Made by a program: the position numbers and the translations under genes. A stretch of 64,000 bases of DNA from Apostichopus japonicus. Its lineage: Eukaryota; Echinodermata; Holothuroidea; Aspidochirotida; Stichopodidae. The notes below the pieces were generated by a model. The model was not told where the DNA came from. It saw nothing but the letters and a program-made list of their open reading frames with translations, and made no database searches. The stretch spans positions 11,169,769 to 11,233,768 of the forward strand of contig NC_092572.1 in the NCBI RefSeq assembly GCF_037975245.1. The letters run 5' to 3'. This document shows positions 11,264 through 25,100 of the stretch, piece after piece. Position 1 is the first letter of the stretch, and the number at the start of each line of letters is the position of its first letter.

Positions 11264-14200
11264 CTGGAACTGGCGATAGGAAGGATACAACGCACAATTG
11301 TGGAAAAAAAGTCTTAAAGCACTCGTACTGATAGCATGAAGAATATGTATATCTAATTTCTATTTCGATCAATACTAGTAACGGTATATACTCTCAGTGA
11401 CTTTATGACTTGAAGCATGATATAAAATACATTATATATTGGCGTTAGCACTGGAAAAGTGGCCCAACTGGTCGCTTAAAGTAGAAACATATAACTAAAT
11501 AATATTTTTGAAAATTCATTTGATTGGAGTAAACATGTTTTCCGAAATTCATGGGCATCAATGACTTGTCGAAGTACTTCAGTGGGGAAAAATTTTCCTT
11601 TCTATGAAACTTCATTCCCGTGAAGCACATAAGCTATTACCTCTGGTAAACCACAATTTATTTAAGAATGTCGAACATACAGCGTTGTGGCAAGACTTTG
11701 GTGTTATTTTCTTTACAAATTACGGATTCTCGTTTCAACGGTTAAGATATGTTTCAAAGTTTTCACATGTTATAAGTACAATACCGTGCATTTTACCTAG
11801 GCCAAGGTGATCTCACACGGTCAGTTGCCGGAACAGGATAGGACCTTGCATTAACTGCTGTGTAGAAAATCGTGTAATAAAATAAAAAGTATACGTTAAA
11901 ACCCAGATGATTAAATTATTCGGAGAAGGATCAATTCGTTTATATCTCGTTTATTTAGCGAAAACCCTATCCCTCCGGGTCTAGAAGACAACATTAATTA
12001 TCAACTATCAACTACCCACAGTCAGTCAACATCATTCTTAACATTACCTAACTGCTGCACGTGGTAAACATTCTTGTTCTTTATCCGTTTTGAGCGCTGT
12101 CTTCTATTTGTACAGATCACTGCACCGGTCAGAAAAGCAATTACAACGACACACGTGATGATTGTTGGCATTTCCCATTCAAACGTATCAGGAGCTAAAG
12201 AGAATATAATAGCTCTGTTGTAAATAAAGTTTGTATCGTAATGTTAATACCATCATTCAGGTAGAGTTTCTTTCTCGATAAAGTCTCCATTCACTCTTGA
12301 AAACACTTCTATCCGTAGTGACTGTATCAGCTATGAATATCGGGTGCATGACCACATTTTGGATTGTTTGTGTCACAATCTCTCTAACAAGCGGTTTACT
12401 TCTAGAGATCCCTAACTGTACAAATTACTTAATTTTGAACAATACTTACAAAACTGTTAAAAACTTTATGTAGTTCACTAATTATGATCATATTGTTTTA
12501 TACTAACCTTGTGCATAAATGAAGTTTACCTCTGAGAAAGATGACCCAATGACATTCGTTGCCATACATCGGTAAAACCCTCGCAAACTTATTTTCAAAG
12601 TTACATTTAATCCCTTATAGTTGGTTTCATTGTCCTGGTTTGTGTTGGTTTCTATGTTAAAAGTCGTCCAGTCGGAGGATGAGACTTTCTGCTGTAAGTA
12701 AACTTCCGGAATGGGATTTCCATTAGCTTCACATATGACGTTAGCTTCTTCGCCTTCTTTAACTTGCCACTGTTTAAGGGCAGGGTAAATCGTTACGACT
12801 GGCAAGTCTATTATAAAAAAATACAAAGAAGAGTAAACATTTTAGTCCAAACATCAAAACGATGCTAATGTTTATTTACAATATGTCTACGAAAACGATA
12901 ATTGATCATAATTAGCGTAAAAAGTAGTCCTCGCTTTGATATCTTGAGGACCTATATTTTTTTGCAAATGGTTAACTGGGATATGTAAAATATCATAGCT
13001 TCCAAATATGTATTATTTCTCCTTTACCTGTAAATGTCTAGGGTTAATATCATAACAGTTCAAAATTACAAGATATGTTGTAAACATAATCAAAACCTTA
13101 GAAAATCTTTTCTTAGAATTTTGTCTGTTGTCTGTAGTTGCTCCCACACTCCCATTGAGAAGAAACAAATACAATCTGAAATTCATATTGAAGGCAGCCG
13201 TTGAACTACCGTACAAATGACATTGTGAAATGCTCTGCAATCAAATACGCAATTTTCTTTGATGCATTTATATTCACCAGGGGTTTTCAGTACTGCGAGT
13301 GTAATACCTATGGTTACTAAGCCATAAGAGTAAATATGTACATGCATAGTACTTACAGAGGACCAATATCTTAATGCTGGAAAAATTGTTACTCTTATCG
13401 AAGGCTCGACAAACAAGATATTTGTTATGAAAACTTCTTTTGCTTTGAAACATTGAAGTTTGGCACAGAGAAGTTATGTTATCTTTCGTAGTACGGTCGG
13501 ATGACAAAATATAACGTAACGGTAAGTTATCATTTCCAATACTCAATGTAAAATTTGAAATGTCCATCAAGCCAGACGTGTATTTCGCACAACATGTCGC
13601 GAAAATAGGCTCTCCTTCCTTGAACCTGTCTTTGTCGACAGAGAGTATTGGGATACCTGAAAGAAAAGACTATAGTTTATAATAGTTTATAGCAATACGT
13701 ATAAGTAAACGAATAGCTTATCATGATTATTCGTGATTTCATATTGTATTTTGTATGATTCTTTTGTGTTTTTTGCCACATCTGTATTTGTGTCATGAAC
13801 ATAAATGTATTAATTGATTTCCAAATGACACGCAAAGCACGAATAATATATTTCCATCAATAAAAATAAAAATAAAATCAAGTGTATGGAACGATTGACT
13901 GGGCTTGTGTTATAAAAAGAACAAAGCGAATTGACCGTATCAAACAGAGGAACACGCCATAGGTCCTTACCATACGTACTAAGACGTTTGTTTGAAATTA
14001 AGCAAAACATTATAAGCTTGTTTGTATTCGACACTAGGAAAAGAATGAAGCTTAGATATTTGGTGTAACAGTATATCATGAAATATAGCTTCTGCGGCTG
14101 TAAAACTTAGAGCTTGGTAGGTTTTAATAACGCTTTTAGTCAAGCAATATTTTCATCTGAGAAAGCAATTGAACATTAAGAATATATTGCAATAATACTG

Positions 14201-15275
14201 ACAGCTAGATGTTCGTACCTGGTTGATATTATGATTAAAAAATGCTCAGTTTCAATTTCTGCAATATTCTAAGTCAAAACATCGAGAATATTCTGATATG
14301 ATTAAGTTTAATTACTTAACAATTTCTTATCATAACGTTTTTAAACATAAAGAAGATCATATTGTTAACAAATTAAAACGTGAAACTAATGTTTACAGCT
14401 CAAACATGTTATTACCTTGAACCATTAACGTCACGTCATGCGTTTCTACATCTTTTGCATGATATTTTGACTGTTGAATACATGAGTAATTTCCAGCATC
14501 TTCATATTCAATTTGATTTTTCATTAATGCAGATATCGAACGGTTTAAGTTAACGGTCAAAGAGAAATCCTTAAATCCGATGGCAGTCCCTTCCATGTAG
14601 GAAGCAATCACGTCACCTTTGTGTATCCATACCAACGTATCCAGAGAAGAAATCAGATGACACCTCAGGGAGATATGTTCCCCTTTAATGACAACTTTCA
14701 CATTATCTGGATGTTGTGCTAAGAAAACAATAGTTTTAAAGCAACAATAATAAACATTAACTATATTTGCATGCGTGATACTTTGATCTAATATAGAAGC
14801 GGCCTGTTTATTTGGAAACTAAGCAGGACGTTATCACCCATCTGTGAAGTCGTTTTGCTACATATACAAACACACACAGTTCGAATATTCAAATCGGTCA
14901 TTTAGTTAAGTTTAATCCACAATATTGATGTTAAGGTTTTAACCTGATATGTTTTTCAACTTTTCTACTTGTTAATATATCTAAATTGTTTTATCAAGGG
15001 TGGTGTCACAGAGTCTTGATAATGGTGCGTAGATTCTGTAGGTCTGTATGGTCTGTAGATTCACTTTACTTCAGCAATGCTGATTTCATATAGATGGCAT
15101 TTAGATTAAAATAATATCATCGTTAACTACATCTCACGTGTTTAATCGCAGAGCAATTATGATGTAAGCACAAGTAGAAGTTTAGAACTCAGTAAAAGCA
15201 CTTACCATTAACCGTTTTCAAAGGGGATATCAGTACAAACAATAGTATTGGTGTTAATGGTATCGGAAGAAACAT
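11107..15275 (-). CDS. Receptor B: three-Ig receptor with YIDM tail
   Basis: Exons on the minus strand are: signal peptide 15275-15206, Ig1 14718-14416, Ig2 13656-13357, Ig3 12807-12508, membrane exon 12194-12048, cytoplasmic 11857-11797, tail 11263-11107. They total 1338 nt, and every junction phase matches, giving 445 aa. Residues 1-23 are a leader, and the Ig domains are about 24-124, 125-224 and 225-324. Ig1 has DAGNYSC, Ig2 has a double Cys, and Ig3 is I-set-like with GFYRC. The membrane helix is near 335-354 and is followed by basic NRRQRSKR. The tail carries YIDM at 417-420, a fit to the p85 SH2 site YxxM. There is no kinase domain. Ig1 and Ig2 resemble those of R1 at 56.8 and 56.0 kb. 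It is probably a cell-surface recognition receptor; ligand and partners are unknown. Confidence 0.8.
11540..11601 (-). other. Conserved block between cytoplasmic and tail exons (unit B)
   Basis: This block follows a catag in unit B and recurs at about 1194-1263 (Z), 1622-1669 (A) and about 22464-22533 (C). One frame reads like GYIPPELLRPVIDADEFQKT in C, and differences between C and Z include several silent ones. It could be an alternative cytoplasmic exon. However, phases do not let it sit between the cytoplasmic and tail exons, and the C copy has AA in place of the AG. Coding status is unproven. Confidence 0.3.
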
Positions 15276-15499
15276 TGTAAAACCTTCAACGATGATGATT
15301 TGACCCGAGTTTACGTCCTTGAAGGCACTGATTTTCAAAACAGAATAGTTCGTAAAAGTATTTGAGAGACAAGTGAAGTTGAAAATTCGAGGTTAATAAT
15401 TCACTGTCTTTAGTTAATATGTTTTTTGTTCTAGTACCGTATCTAGTTTCGCATGCATTCACTAATATTTTATGAGTTCATAGTTTGATTCTTGAGTTT

Positions 15500-18400
15500 T
15501 GAAACGTTGCTTTATTAACGAAATCGATTAATTATAAATCACATGAAGATCCATAAAAGTGATTTTTTGGTCCATGACATCGTTTTCATGTCTGAAAGCC
15601 GTACATACAAAGTAAAATCAAAGTATCTTGAAGTTATCTTTATTTAACCATGTAGTATGCATCGATTTTTTGAACTGCAATATTGTTTTTGTAACATCTT
15701 TCGTTTTCGGTCAAAACAAAAAGGAAAAGTCAAAACTTTACCTCTTTGCTATGTGTTGAGCTAAGGGGACCAATTATGTTCGTTAAGTAGCTTCAGGTTA
15801 CCTTTATTCAACCATTACGTATTCCTCATTCTTCTACCCCTGGATTGGGGAAAGTCCGACAAAGTTTGACTTTCTTTTATAATAAATTATTAACAACTTT
15901 GACGTTGATTTCTACAATAGAAATTTATTTTCGTAAAATCTTCATTTGTCCGACCAAAGTTAAAGACACGTAAAACCTTAACTTTTTCATATTTATTCTC
16001 ATTTCTTCATTCAGTTTTTTGTAACTCTAACGTTACATAATATTGACCTAGACAAAGTTTCCACGAATCCATAATAATTGTTCTCTTTATTTATGGATTT
16101 TAAGTCACCATGGAATCTTTTTGCCCATGTTCGCTTTCTTATGCATGATGAATAAGCTTAGAACTCAACCCACTGATTGTTATTACAGCTGAAGTACGTT
16201 ATTTGAACAGATTTCTGTGTGAGATATATATTTTAATATCTTTCTTTCTGTATTGACTTTATCGATAAATAGAGGATTGTTGCGGATAACGTTAGCTGAC
16301 ATTGAAATAAAATCCTCATTTAACGACAACAGAGACAACTGAAAGTAGCAAGCAACTTCCAGTTTGAGTCTGTGTCGAGCATGCGAGAATGGAATACGCA
16401 AGGTTCTTCGTTATCTTTTGAATCATTACCTTATAGCACATTGAAATATATAACGGTAAGCCTACTAGCTTTAGTAAGTATGGCAACGTGTATTGGATTT
16501 TCTATTTTTATCTGGCCTTTTGTCAACTGCATTGACAATGCAAAATCAATTGGAATCAAATGTTTATCAAATGATAATCAAGTGATGATCAAATAGAAAA
16601 TATTTGAACATTCTTTCAGATATTCATTGTCGAGTAGAGGATCGATGTTAGTCTAGTCCCGACAAAGCTGCAAAGTTTCATGCGGAAGCGTGAATTCCAA
16701 AGGTAAGAATAGAGAATATTTATAATGTTCTGTGACTATTATTCCTTCACTACTCCAGTCCCAAACTCCTTCACTCAATCTCTCAGGTCTCTATCAGTTT
16801 GCAGTCACTTCACTCAGCCACACCCTTCATTTTCTCAACAGCCACAACAACACAAGGCCAATATTCCAAGTCAAAGTGAACAGTGAACTCCCTTCCTCTC
16901 ACACAATATCACAAGTAGTCTCTACATATAGCATACACTGTAGAAACACACTCACACACATCTCTAACCCCTCTTGACACCCATCTCCCCTTATCTCACC
17001 TTCATCCTACCTGACCGACATAAGCACCAACTTTCGGACTTTCACTGGCTCACGCCCAAAAATTCCATCTCCATAGCAATAATATTTACAAAGTATAGTT
17101 AAAGAGGTATAATATAGAAATAGAAAGTTGCGATGTACAGATTGTTCATGGTTATAGAAATAGATAGTTGAGATATGTAGATTGTTCATGGTTATAGATA
17201 TAGTCTTTAAGTTTGTTCTCGACATTCATAAACCATTTCAATACTCATTTTTGTGTGTAGTCGTTTCGTTACCAACACTTGTGTTTGTTTATTATTACGT
17301 ATATTAGATCGTGCAACTGATCAAGGTAGTTTACCTTAAACATAATGTCTTTAAACCACATCTCCTAGATAGAACTACATGGATGACATATTGGTCTATA
17401 GCAGACACATGTTCACTTATTCAATCATTAGAGCAAACATTCAAGTATTCCAGAAGATTCTGATTGGTACAAATTAGAAGTGATTTGAAGTGGATTTGAT
17501 TCTAGTACAAAACTATGAACACGGATTCGGTAAATGTTTGAGAGAAGAGAATATTAAAATAGATCTGATAATTGGATTTCATCTTCACAATAATTAGCCT
17601 TTATGAGCGTCTGTGTGTTCGAATACCGTGGTGGTTAGAATATTAACCACCTACGACGTGTTAATGTTCTCTATAATATATTCAAATTCGTACCCTAGCT
17701 GTATCATTCTGTTGATAAGTTATCTTTTCTAGTTATACCAGAAGCCTATCATGACGAAGACGAGTTACAGAAAGTGGAGCATATATATTTATACCTTTCA
17801 ACAGAGACACCAGTTTGATATTTAGATGAGTGCGTATCGTGGATAACCTTGAAAACCATTGTTTCCTCACATTCATGTTTCATTTTTATTACAGGGTGAC
17901 GAATTGAAAACATTTAGATGTACGCAAACTCTCGTCAATAACGAAATTGAGAAGATAAATGCCGGTGTGAGCACAACACCATCTATTGGTATGATACACT
18001 AAAACATATATAGATTTTCAAAAGATAATTAGTTTGTAGCATCCATCGAAACAATAGTTGGACTGAATAGAGTCACAGCCTCATTTTTGTAATAACACTG
18101 TAAATTCTATCAATCTTAATCAAAATGTCAATTACTATATTTTAGCCATTGTTGCGTGTTGATCAATATATATTTGATGCCACCTACATTTAGTTTGTAA
18201 GAAATTGGTTACAGTTCCACACACTGTGTGCGCATTATATTTTTCACGAGCGGATTCTCGTGGAGGGCGGCGCACTCCAGTTGTCAGTTGTGCGATCTAG
18301 AAACTTCGACGACGCAGGGTCTGAATAGTGCAGGGAGATGGTTCAGCTTTCTCAGTTTTTTACGTCTAGTAGCACTAAAAAAATGATACCCTATAACGTA

Positions 18401-20570
18401 AAAAACATGCCCCAGACATAATTGTACCTACTTCTTTTTTTTTGCGGCCAATGTTATGCGTTGCAGTTTTAGACTTTCTCTCGTAAAGAATATTGTAGTA
18501 ATTTCTCATTTTGTGTCAAATAAATGAAATATTTCGCAATTTCTATCATTCTTCAAAAGTTAGTCAGCAGTACTGGCGTGATGATTACCGATTTGTGGTA
18601 AATTATCTCGCACCGAATGGCCGGGTTGCAGGATGTAACGAAAATTATTGAGATCCTTGTTGTTTTAGAATAAAAAACAACTGAAGTCAGACTTGTTACT
18701 TGTCAATCAATCCAATTGCGCAGTTGCATTAATTTCCACCTTGAGCCTCGAATACGAAGATTGTCAATTATTGTGCAATAGGAAAGAAACTTAAACATAT
18801 CGACTATAAACTGATATTCATTGAAGGGTTGTAAAGTTTTGTGAGCGCCAACACTTTCGGATGATTGTATACGTTATTGTCTATCTGATATGATCAATCT
18901 ATACACAGTTACAAGCGCCATCTTTTTTATCTTGCATGTATTCTAACACCAGTAATTTTAATACACATATGCTTAGTGAAATTGCAAAAACGGCGTTATA
19001 TCCGAAATGAGTATGCTCCAATTTACACCCATCCCGGAGTCTCTACTCCCAACACAGTTACTACAAGTACAGTGGGACATTGGATCAGGACCTTGCGATG
19101 CCATACAGAAAACATTGATCACACTGCTTTATGAAGCAATATGGAAGGAAGAGATACAAAGCGATATTTACTTAACGTCATCTACAATATACTCTTCTTT
19201 ATTACGGTATTTTATCATCATATTTGATGACATTTAAATGATCATACAGTTGCGAGTGGCGCAGTACCAGCGTGAAAATTCTATGATACACCCAAGCGAT
19301 GATTGATTTTAATTAGGTAACGGACCCACTGTTCAGTAAGGAAGTACATAACATCTCCTCCGTTTATATAGAACTTCAGATTTCTTACTAATAAGTATAT
19401 TCTTTAATCGTTCTACGAATAAACTTAAACCTAGGACCTTCAAAGATGTAAGTTATAATATTTTTATCATAGATTTTGTTTCAAATTTTCTGAATGTACC
19501 ATTATTTAAAGAAAAAATATGTGTGCAATATGTATGCACAATATGGGAACAATCTGATGTCAGATTAAATATATAGGTGGGCTTGTTGTTTTGATCCATC
19601 TGGTCATATCAAAGACACATAAATAAGCATTAGACTCTCGAGTACAAGACCCAAATCTCCACACCATCGCTAGAAAGATTTAGATGAAATGTTCCTAGAT
19701 GTGAAAGATATATATATTCTTAGAAGGTGCAGCTCTTAACTTGTGTTTATATAAATGTACTTTCCATTGGATATATCTTTACATTATGTGATAATAAGAT
19801 AATTGCAAAACGTAGACTGAAATACAATAAGATGGACACAATTCAAAACAAGATACCACTACGTAACAGACGACGTGCAATTTACATATCAATGACACCC
19901 ACATACGTAACAGAACAACAATTCAGACAGAATTCCTAGCTATTTTACAACAGCATCTCCATATTCATTCTCGATAAGCCCAGTGGATAGATAGGTAACG
20001 TTACAAAGTGTTTAGTGATTCACTTATTTGAGTATTCTCTTTTTTAACTGAGCAAGTATTCCGTGCTTAAAAGTTCAGATACATGTTATTTGTGTTTGAT
20101 AACATTTGAAAAATTAAAATGTAAACAAGCCTTAGTTCTTAATTGATTTAAAATTTGGACCTCCGTTAAATGCGGATAATATGTTGGTATACGAGCACTA
20201 ACCTCGCTAGAAAAAAAACATACCTACATTTGCATAGCTGCGTAGATTTGTATATGTGTGGATGAGTAAAAGCATACGCTGAATTTAACTGAGCAACACG
20301 TTAGAAGAAAATCAATACCTGTAAGGTACATTGTTTATATATCTGTTATTGACTAAAACGGTTTAACTTGTAGTTTGACAACAGACATAAATCATTATAG
20401 TTATCTCAGGCAACACTCTATAAAACGTCCACATAGCAACAAGATGATAAGGTAACGAAGCCGCGCAAATAGTCCATGAAGGCTGGTTAACGAACATAGT
20501 TAATAGTTGAACATTTTAACTCAAGGAAGTTGATAGTGAGAAAACTTTTAAAAGGAAAAGTAACAGTAAG
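15500..20570. other. Spacer upstream of receptor B, no gene seen
   Basis: This is the counterpart of 5500-9850. A 74-codon plus-strand frame near 16372-16596 has a hydrophobic stretch and a shorter match at 6396-6548, but I see no splice context or family match. I see nothing else that supports a gene. Confidence 0.45.
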
Positions 20571-22008
20571 TTAATATATAACTACAACTACTCTTCCCAT
20601 GCGTTAACTTCACGACAATGTATTTTAGTCAATATTCAGTTGTTTCTCCAAAGACCAATTACTACTCCACAAGACCTATAAATTCCTTGAAATGGAAAAT
20701 AAATTCTTAGGAAGATTGAAATACAAGGAAGTAATAAAATGTAGGGTGAAACAAGTACACTGTTAATCCGGGCTACTTTTCACATCAAAGGAAGACCACT
20801 CTTGTCACTAGCCTCAACTAATGTACGCAGTCAAAGTTGTAAACACATTGAACAAGTGTATAAACAAATGGCTTCTTTTGTTTTAACTGCGTCCACAATC
20901 GCTCTCTACACACTATTCGAGGAATAAATTGAGATCTTTTTAATCGTAAAATAATTAGAATCACCCGCAACACTTAACAATATGATCAGTATGGACAGAT
21001 GGTTAACAAAAATGATTGACTTACTTTTTACTCAATCGTAAAATAATTCAATTCACCTGCAATACTTAACTACACATTTATAAGTCAGGTCAATAACACC
21101 AAGTACGCTCTATCTGTGAACCTTGTTTCTCTTATCGTTGTCGAGGGGTCCTCTGTTAGTTATATAAGATGAATAGACCGGCTCATTACTGTGAACATGA
21201 AAAACATATGGAGATAGCTGTTTATCTGCATTTCTTATCCCGGTGATAACGTCCAAACAAATATGTCCAACATGCAATAGCCACCAATCATCATATCATA
21301 TATCACCAATCATCAATAAAACTTCAACTAAATGGATATGAAAATTATGCATTAATAAATCTATATACCGGAATGATGTCTGACTACAACCTGACAATTT
21401 GATTCTATTTCAATTTCATATCTCTCTTATGTGATTGCAAATCACTGTAGTAAGTGGCTATCAGAACAAAGACGCTACGTCAATAACTGTTGTGACGTAA
21501 TCGCTGTGATCAAATCGTGTTGAATGTATATAAATCAATCACTTTGGATTGAAGTTGACTGAAGATATCTGAATGTTACTGAAATATTTCAACCGATGCG
21601 GTTATACGTTCCCGACAACTTTACTGTGAATTCTCAACATGTAATCATTGTGATCACATTGGCCGCTCAGACCATTGGCAATCAATGTGGATATTCATGA
21701 CTACTCTACGTCGATAACTGTGGTCACATGCTCTCAATATCGATATGTCAGTCACTATCGTGCTATAGTCCTAACTAGTCTTAGTCAATCATGATACTCA
21801 TATATTCTTGATAACACTACGACTAACAAGGATGATCAATTGTTCATTAGATTCCACGTTAACTTTCGAGGTCATATGGGTGTATATATCAGTCGCGCTG
21901 GCAATGATTTCAAGATCCCTTTTAATTGTACTGCCACGACATACTGTGTCATGAGCGTGAAAGATTAAGTTGAAAAAGAAACACATAACATTCAACTGTT
22001 AGATGATT

Positions 22009-22165
22009 TTAAATTCTTTTAGAGCTCTTGTTTTTGAACGAAATGTCCACATCCATGTAACATTGATAAGGTACTTGCCTTCTTTCTATATCTATGTATC
22101 CTTCATCTTTTACCGTTGATGAGTTCTTTCCAACATCTACAGATTGATGGCTCGTGTCTAACCTA
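22009..22165 (-). CDS. Receptor C tail exon with YIDI
   Basis: The exon follows a tttacag acceptor in phase 2 and has the same length as in B (157 nt). The setting KDEGYIDIE is retained, but the +3 Met is Ile. A QVPYQCYMD sequence downstream keeps a second tyrosine. The difference from B may alter the SH2 partner. Confidence 0.7.
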
Positions 22166-25100
22166 CTGTAAATGGCGATAGGAAATTCATTGTATAATGA
22201 CTACAACACACAACTGGGACATGTCTTATAGCACTCATACTGATGGTATGGACAGTATGGTTACATTATGTTAGATCAGCTTGTAACGGTATATGCTCTC
22301 AGTATACTGTATCTTTACTTTATATATACTCAGTATGGTTTGAAGCATGATATAAAATAAATGATATAGTGGCACAGCAAAATGACCCAAGTGGTTGCTT
22401 AGAGAAGAAACATATAACCAAAAAAATATTTTTTAACATTCAGTTGAGCGGAGTAAACATGTTTTCTGAAATTCATCGGCATCAATGACTGGTCTAAGTA
22501 GCTCAGGAGGGATATATCCTTCTTCATTTTATGAAAACTTTATTCCCGTGAAACACATAGTAAATCTGGTAAACCGCACTTTATTTAAGAATGTCGAACA
22601 TACTGTGGTGTGCATGCAAGACTTTCATATTTTCTTTTTCTTTGCAAGGGTAAGGATTCTAGTTTTAAAGGGTAAAGTATGTTTACCAAGTGCCAATTTA
22701 TTCTCAGTATAATAAAATGCTTATTACCTGGGACAAGGTGATCTCATACGGTTAGTTACCGAAACAGGATAGGACCCTGATCTGTCTGCTATATAGAAAA
22801 AATAAAAACAAAAACATTAGCATCCAGATGAATAAAATGAACTGATCCTTTACAGCAAGGAGAATGGTCAATTCGTTCTCGGTAGACATACTTGTATCCT
22901 TATGTCTTAACATATTTATGAAAGCCCATGAATCAATGATTCATATCTTATTTCATAATTACATATAACACCACATACGAGTAAGTATTTATATCCCGTT
23001 AATTTATTGAAACCATATTCCTCCAGATGTAGAACTTAACATTTATTTCATGTCACAAGTATCAACTTCCAAGTACCTACAGTTAGTCAACACCATTTAT
23101 AAACTTTACCTAACTGCTTCAGGTGATCAACATTCTTTTTCTTTATCCGTTTTGAGCGCTGTCTTCTATTTTTACAGGTCACTGCACCAGTCAGAAAAGC
23201 AATTAAAATGACACAAGTGATGATTGCTGGCCTCTCCCACGCAATCGTATCAGGACCTAAAGAACAAATCATAGAAGTTCTATTGTGAATAAAGGTTGTA
23301 TCGTAACGTAACCACTATCACTCAGGTGGAGTTTCTTTTTCAAACCTTTCTTTTCTATTCATGCTTTAAAACCTTTTTTTCGTATCACCAAGCAGTAAAA
23401 ATTTTGGTTTCGTAAGATTTGTTTCTCTTTTTTTTTTTGGGGGGGGGTGATCATGTTTTGAGGCGTTAGATGTGAAGTACACTATTATATAATACTTATA
23501 ATACTACTACTACTTAAAATAATAATTAAAATAATAATCATAATAATAAGACGTATTTATAGCGATTTATACAGACGGTTGCAATGCGTTGTACAAGAAG
23601 CAAAATGAGTACTAAAATACAGCCAAAAAATGTAGTTTTGCGCTAAACATTACAAATATTATTTCAAAACGAGCTGGGATTATGCTTCACATTTTACATA
23701 TTAATCAAGTCACATCATTAGATGACGTAAACTCTTGAATCCATGCGATCGCCGTAATTAGTAGCAATTTGTGCATCAACGTTGGGAACAGACATTTCTC
23801 TTCTTCCCGTGTTTTTGACCATGCTTTAACTGTGGTAATATTGAATTAATTTAGTTATTTTTTTTTCATCCGCTTGAGTCAAGAAATCATTCCCTACTTT
23901 GGATGTTTATTTTGTAACTTTCCGTCTTAATTGGAGACAGACAGTTACATAAATTGCAGCAACAGGATTTATTGTTATTACCCACTGTACTTAATACTAT
24001 GAGATGCACCCTGTTTGCACTACAACAACAACTGTGACTCAGTGACCTTCGTTCCATTTTGTTCCTCTCGCCCTGTTATAAATATGCAAATAAAGTACAG
24101 ATTCCCTTATCGATGTGATTGACATCGGAAATATGTAAATTAGCGAGTGTAAAATGTAAGGCATTGTGACAATATATAAGCACATTTTAAGTTGTTTGTG
24201 TCAAAATCCCTCTAACAAGCAATATACTTCTAAGAATCGTCTATTGCACAAATAGCTCAATGTTGAACAATACGTTTAAAATTTGGGAAATATTAAAGTC
24301 GTCCATTTAAATAAATATGATCAAATTATATAATATTTACCCTGGGCATACAGGAAGTTTACATCTGAGAAAGATGACCCAATGTCATTCGTTGCCATAC
24401 ATCGGTAAAACCCTAACGAACCTGTATTTATTTTCAAAGTTACATTTAATCCCTTGTAGTTGGTTTCACTGTCCTGGTATGTGTTGGATTCTATGTAAAA
24501 AGTCGTCCAGTCGGAGGAGGAGGAGACTTTCTGCTGTAAGTAAACTTCCGGAATGGGATTTCCATTAGCTTCACATATGACGTTAGCTTCTTCGCCTTCA
24601 TTAACTTGCCACTGTTTAAGGGCAGGGTAAATCGTTACGACTGGCAAGTCTATTAAAACAATACAAAGAAAAGTAAACATAATAGCCAAACATCAAAACA
24701 ATGACACTGTTTATTTACAATACGTCTACGTAGAAGATAATTGACGATTATTTAAGTAAAAGGTAGTCCTCTCTTTGAACCTTTTGAGAAATTTTATTTT
24801 TTGCAAATGGTTAACTGGGATATGCAAACTAATCATAGCTTCCAAATATGAATTCTATCTATTTTTATTGTAGATGTGTAGGGTGTATATTATAATAGTT
24901 CAATAATACAAGATATGTTGTAAACCTTATCAAAGCCTCAGCAAAACGTTTTTAAATTGTGTTTGTTATCTGTAGTTGCCCCCACATTCCCACGGAGAAG
25001 CAATAATTAGAACATGTAATTCATAATAAAGGCAACCATTCTACTACCTTTGAAATTACATTTTGAAAAGCTTCGCAATCAAATATGCAATTTTCTTTGA

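Larger units (their letters stand above)
9850..20570 (-). repeat. Segmental repeat unit B
   Basis: This is the second of three direct repeats of about 10 kb. In plus-strand order it holds a left edge, 3' flank, tail exon, conserved block, cytoplasmic exon, membrane exon, Ig3, Ig2, Ig1, signal exon and a 5-kb upstream spacer. Unit A matches it through the spacer. Unit C matches it up to just past its signal exon, near 27.3 kb. The edges are judged by eye and may be off by 50-100 bases. Confidence 0.7.

Noticed and set aside
16372-16596. 74-codon plus-strand frame with a hydrophobic stretch, partly shared with unit A (6396-6548)
   Set aside because: Both copies share it because the DNA is duplicated. 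Silent and replacement changes are about equal, the A copy ends early, and no splice sites or family match support it.
19007-19237. 76-codon plus-strand frame in unit B
   Set aside because: The matching part of unit A near 8330-8570 carries indels and stops, so there is no sign of coding constraint.
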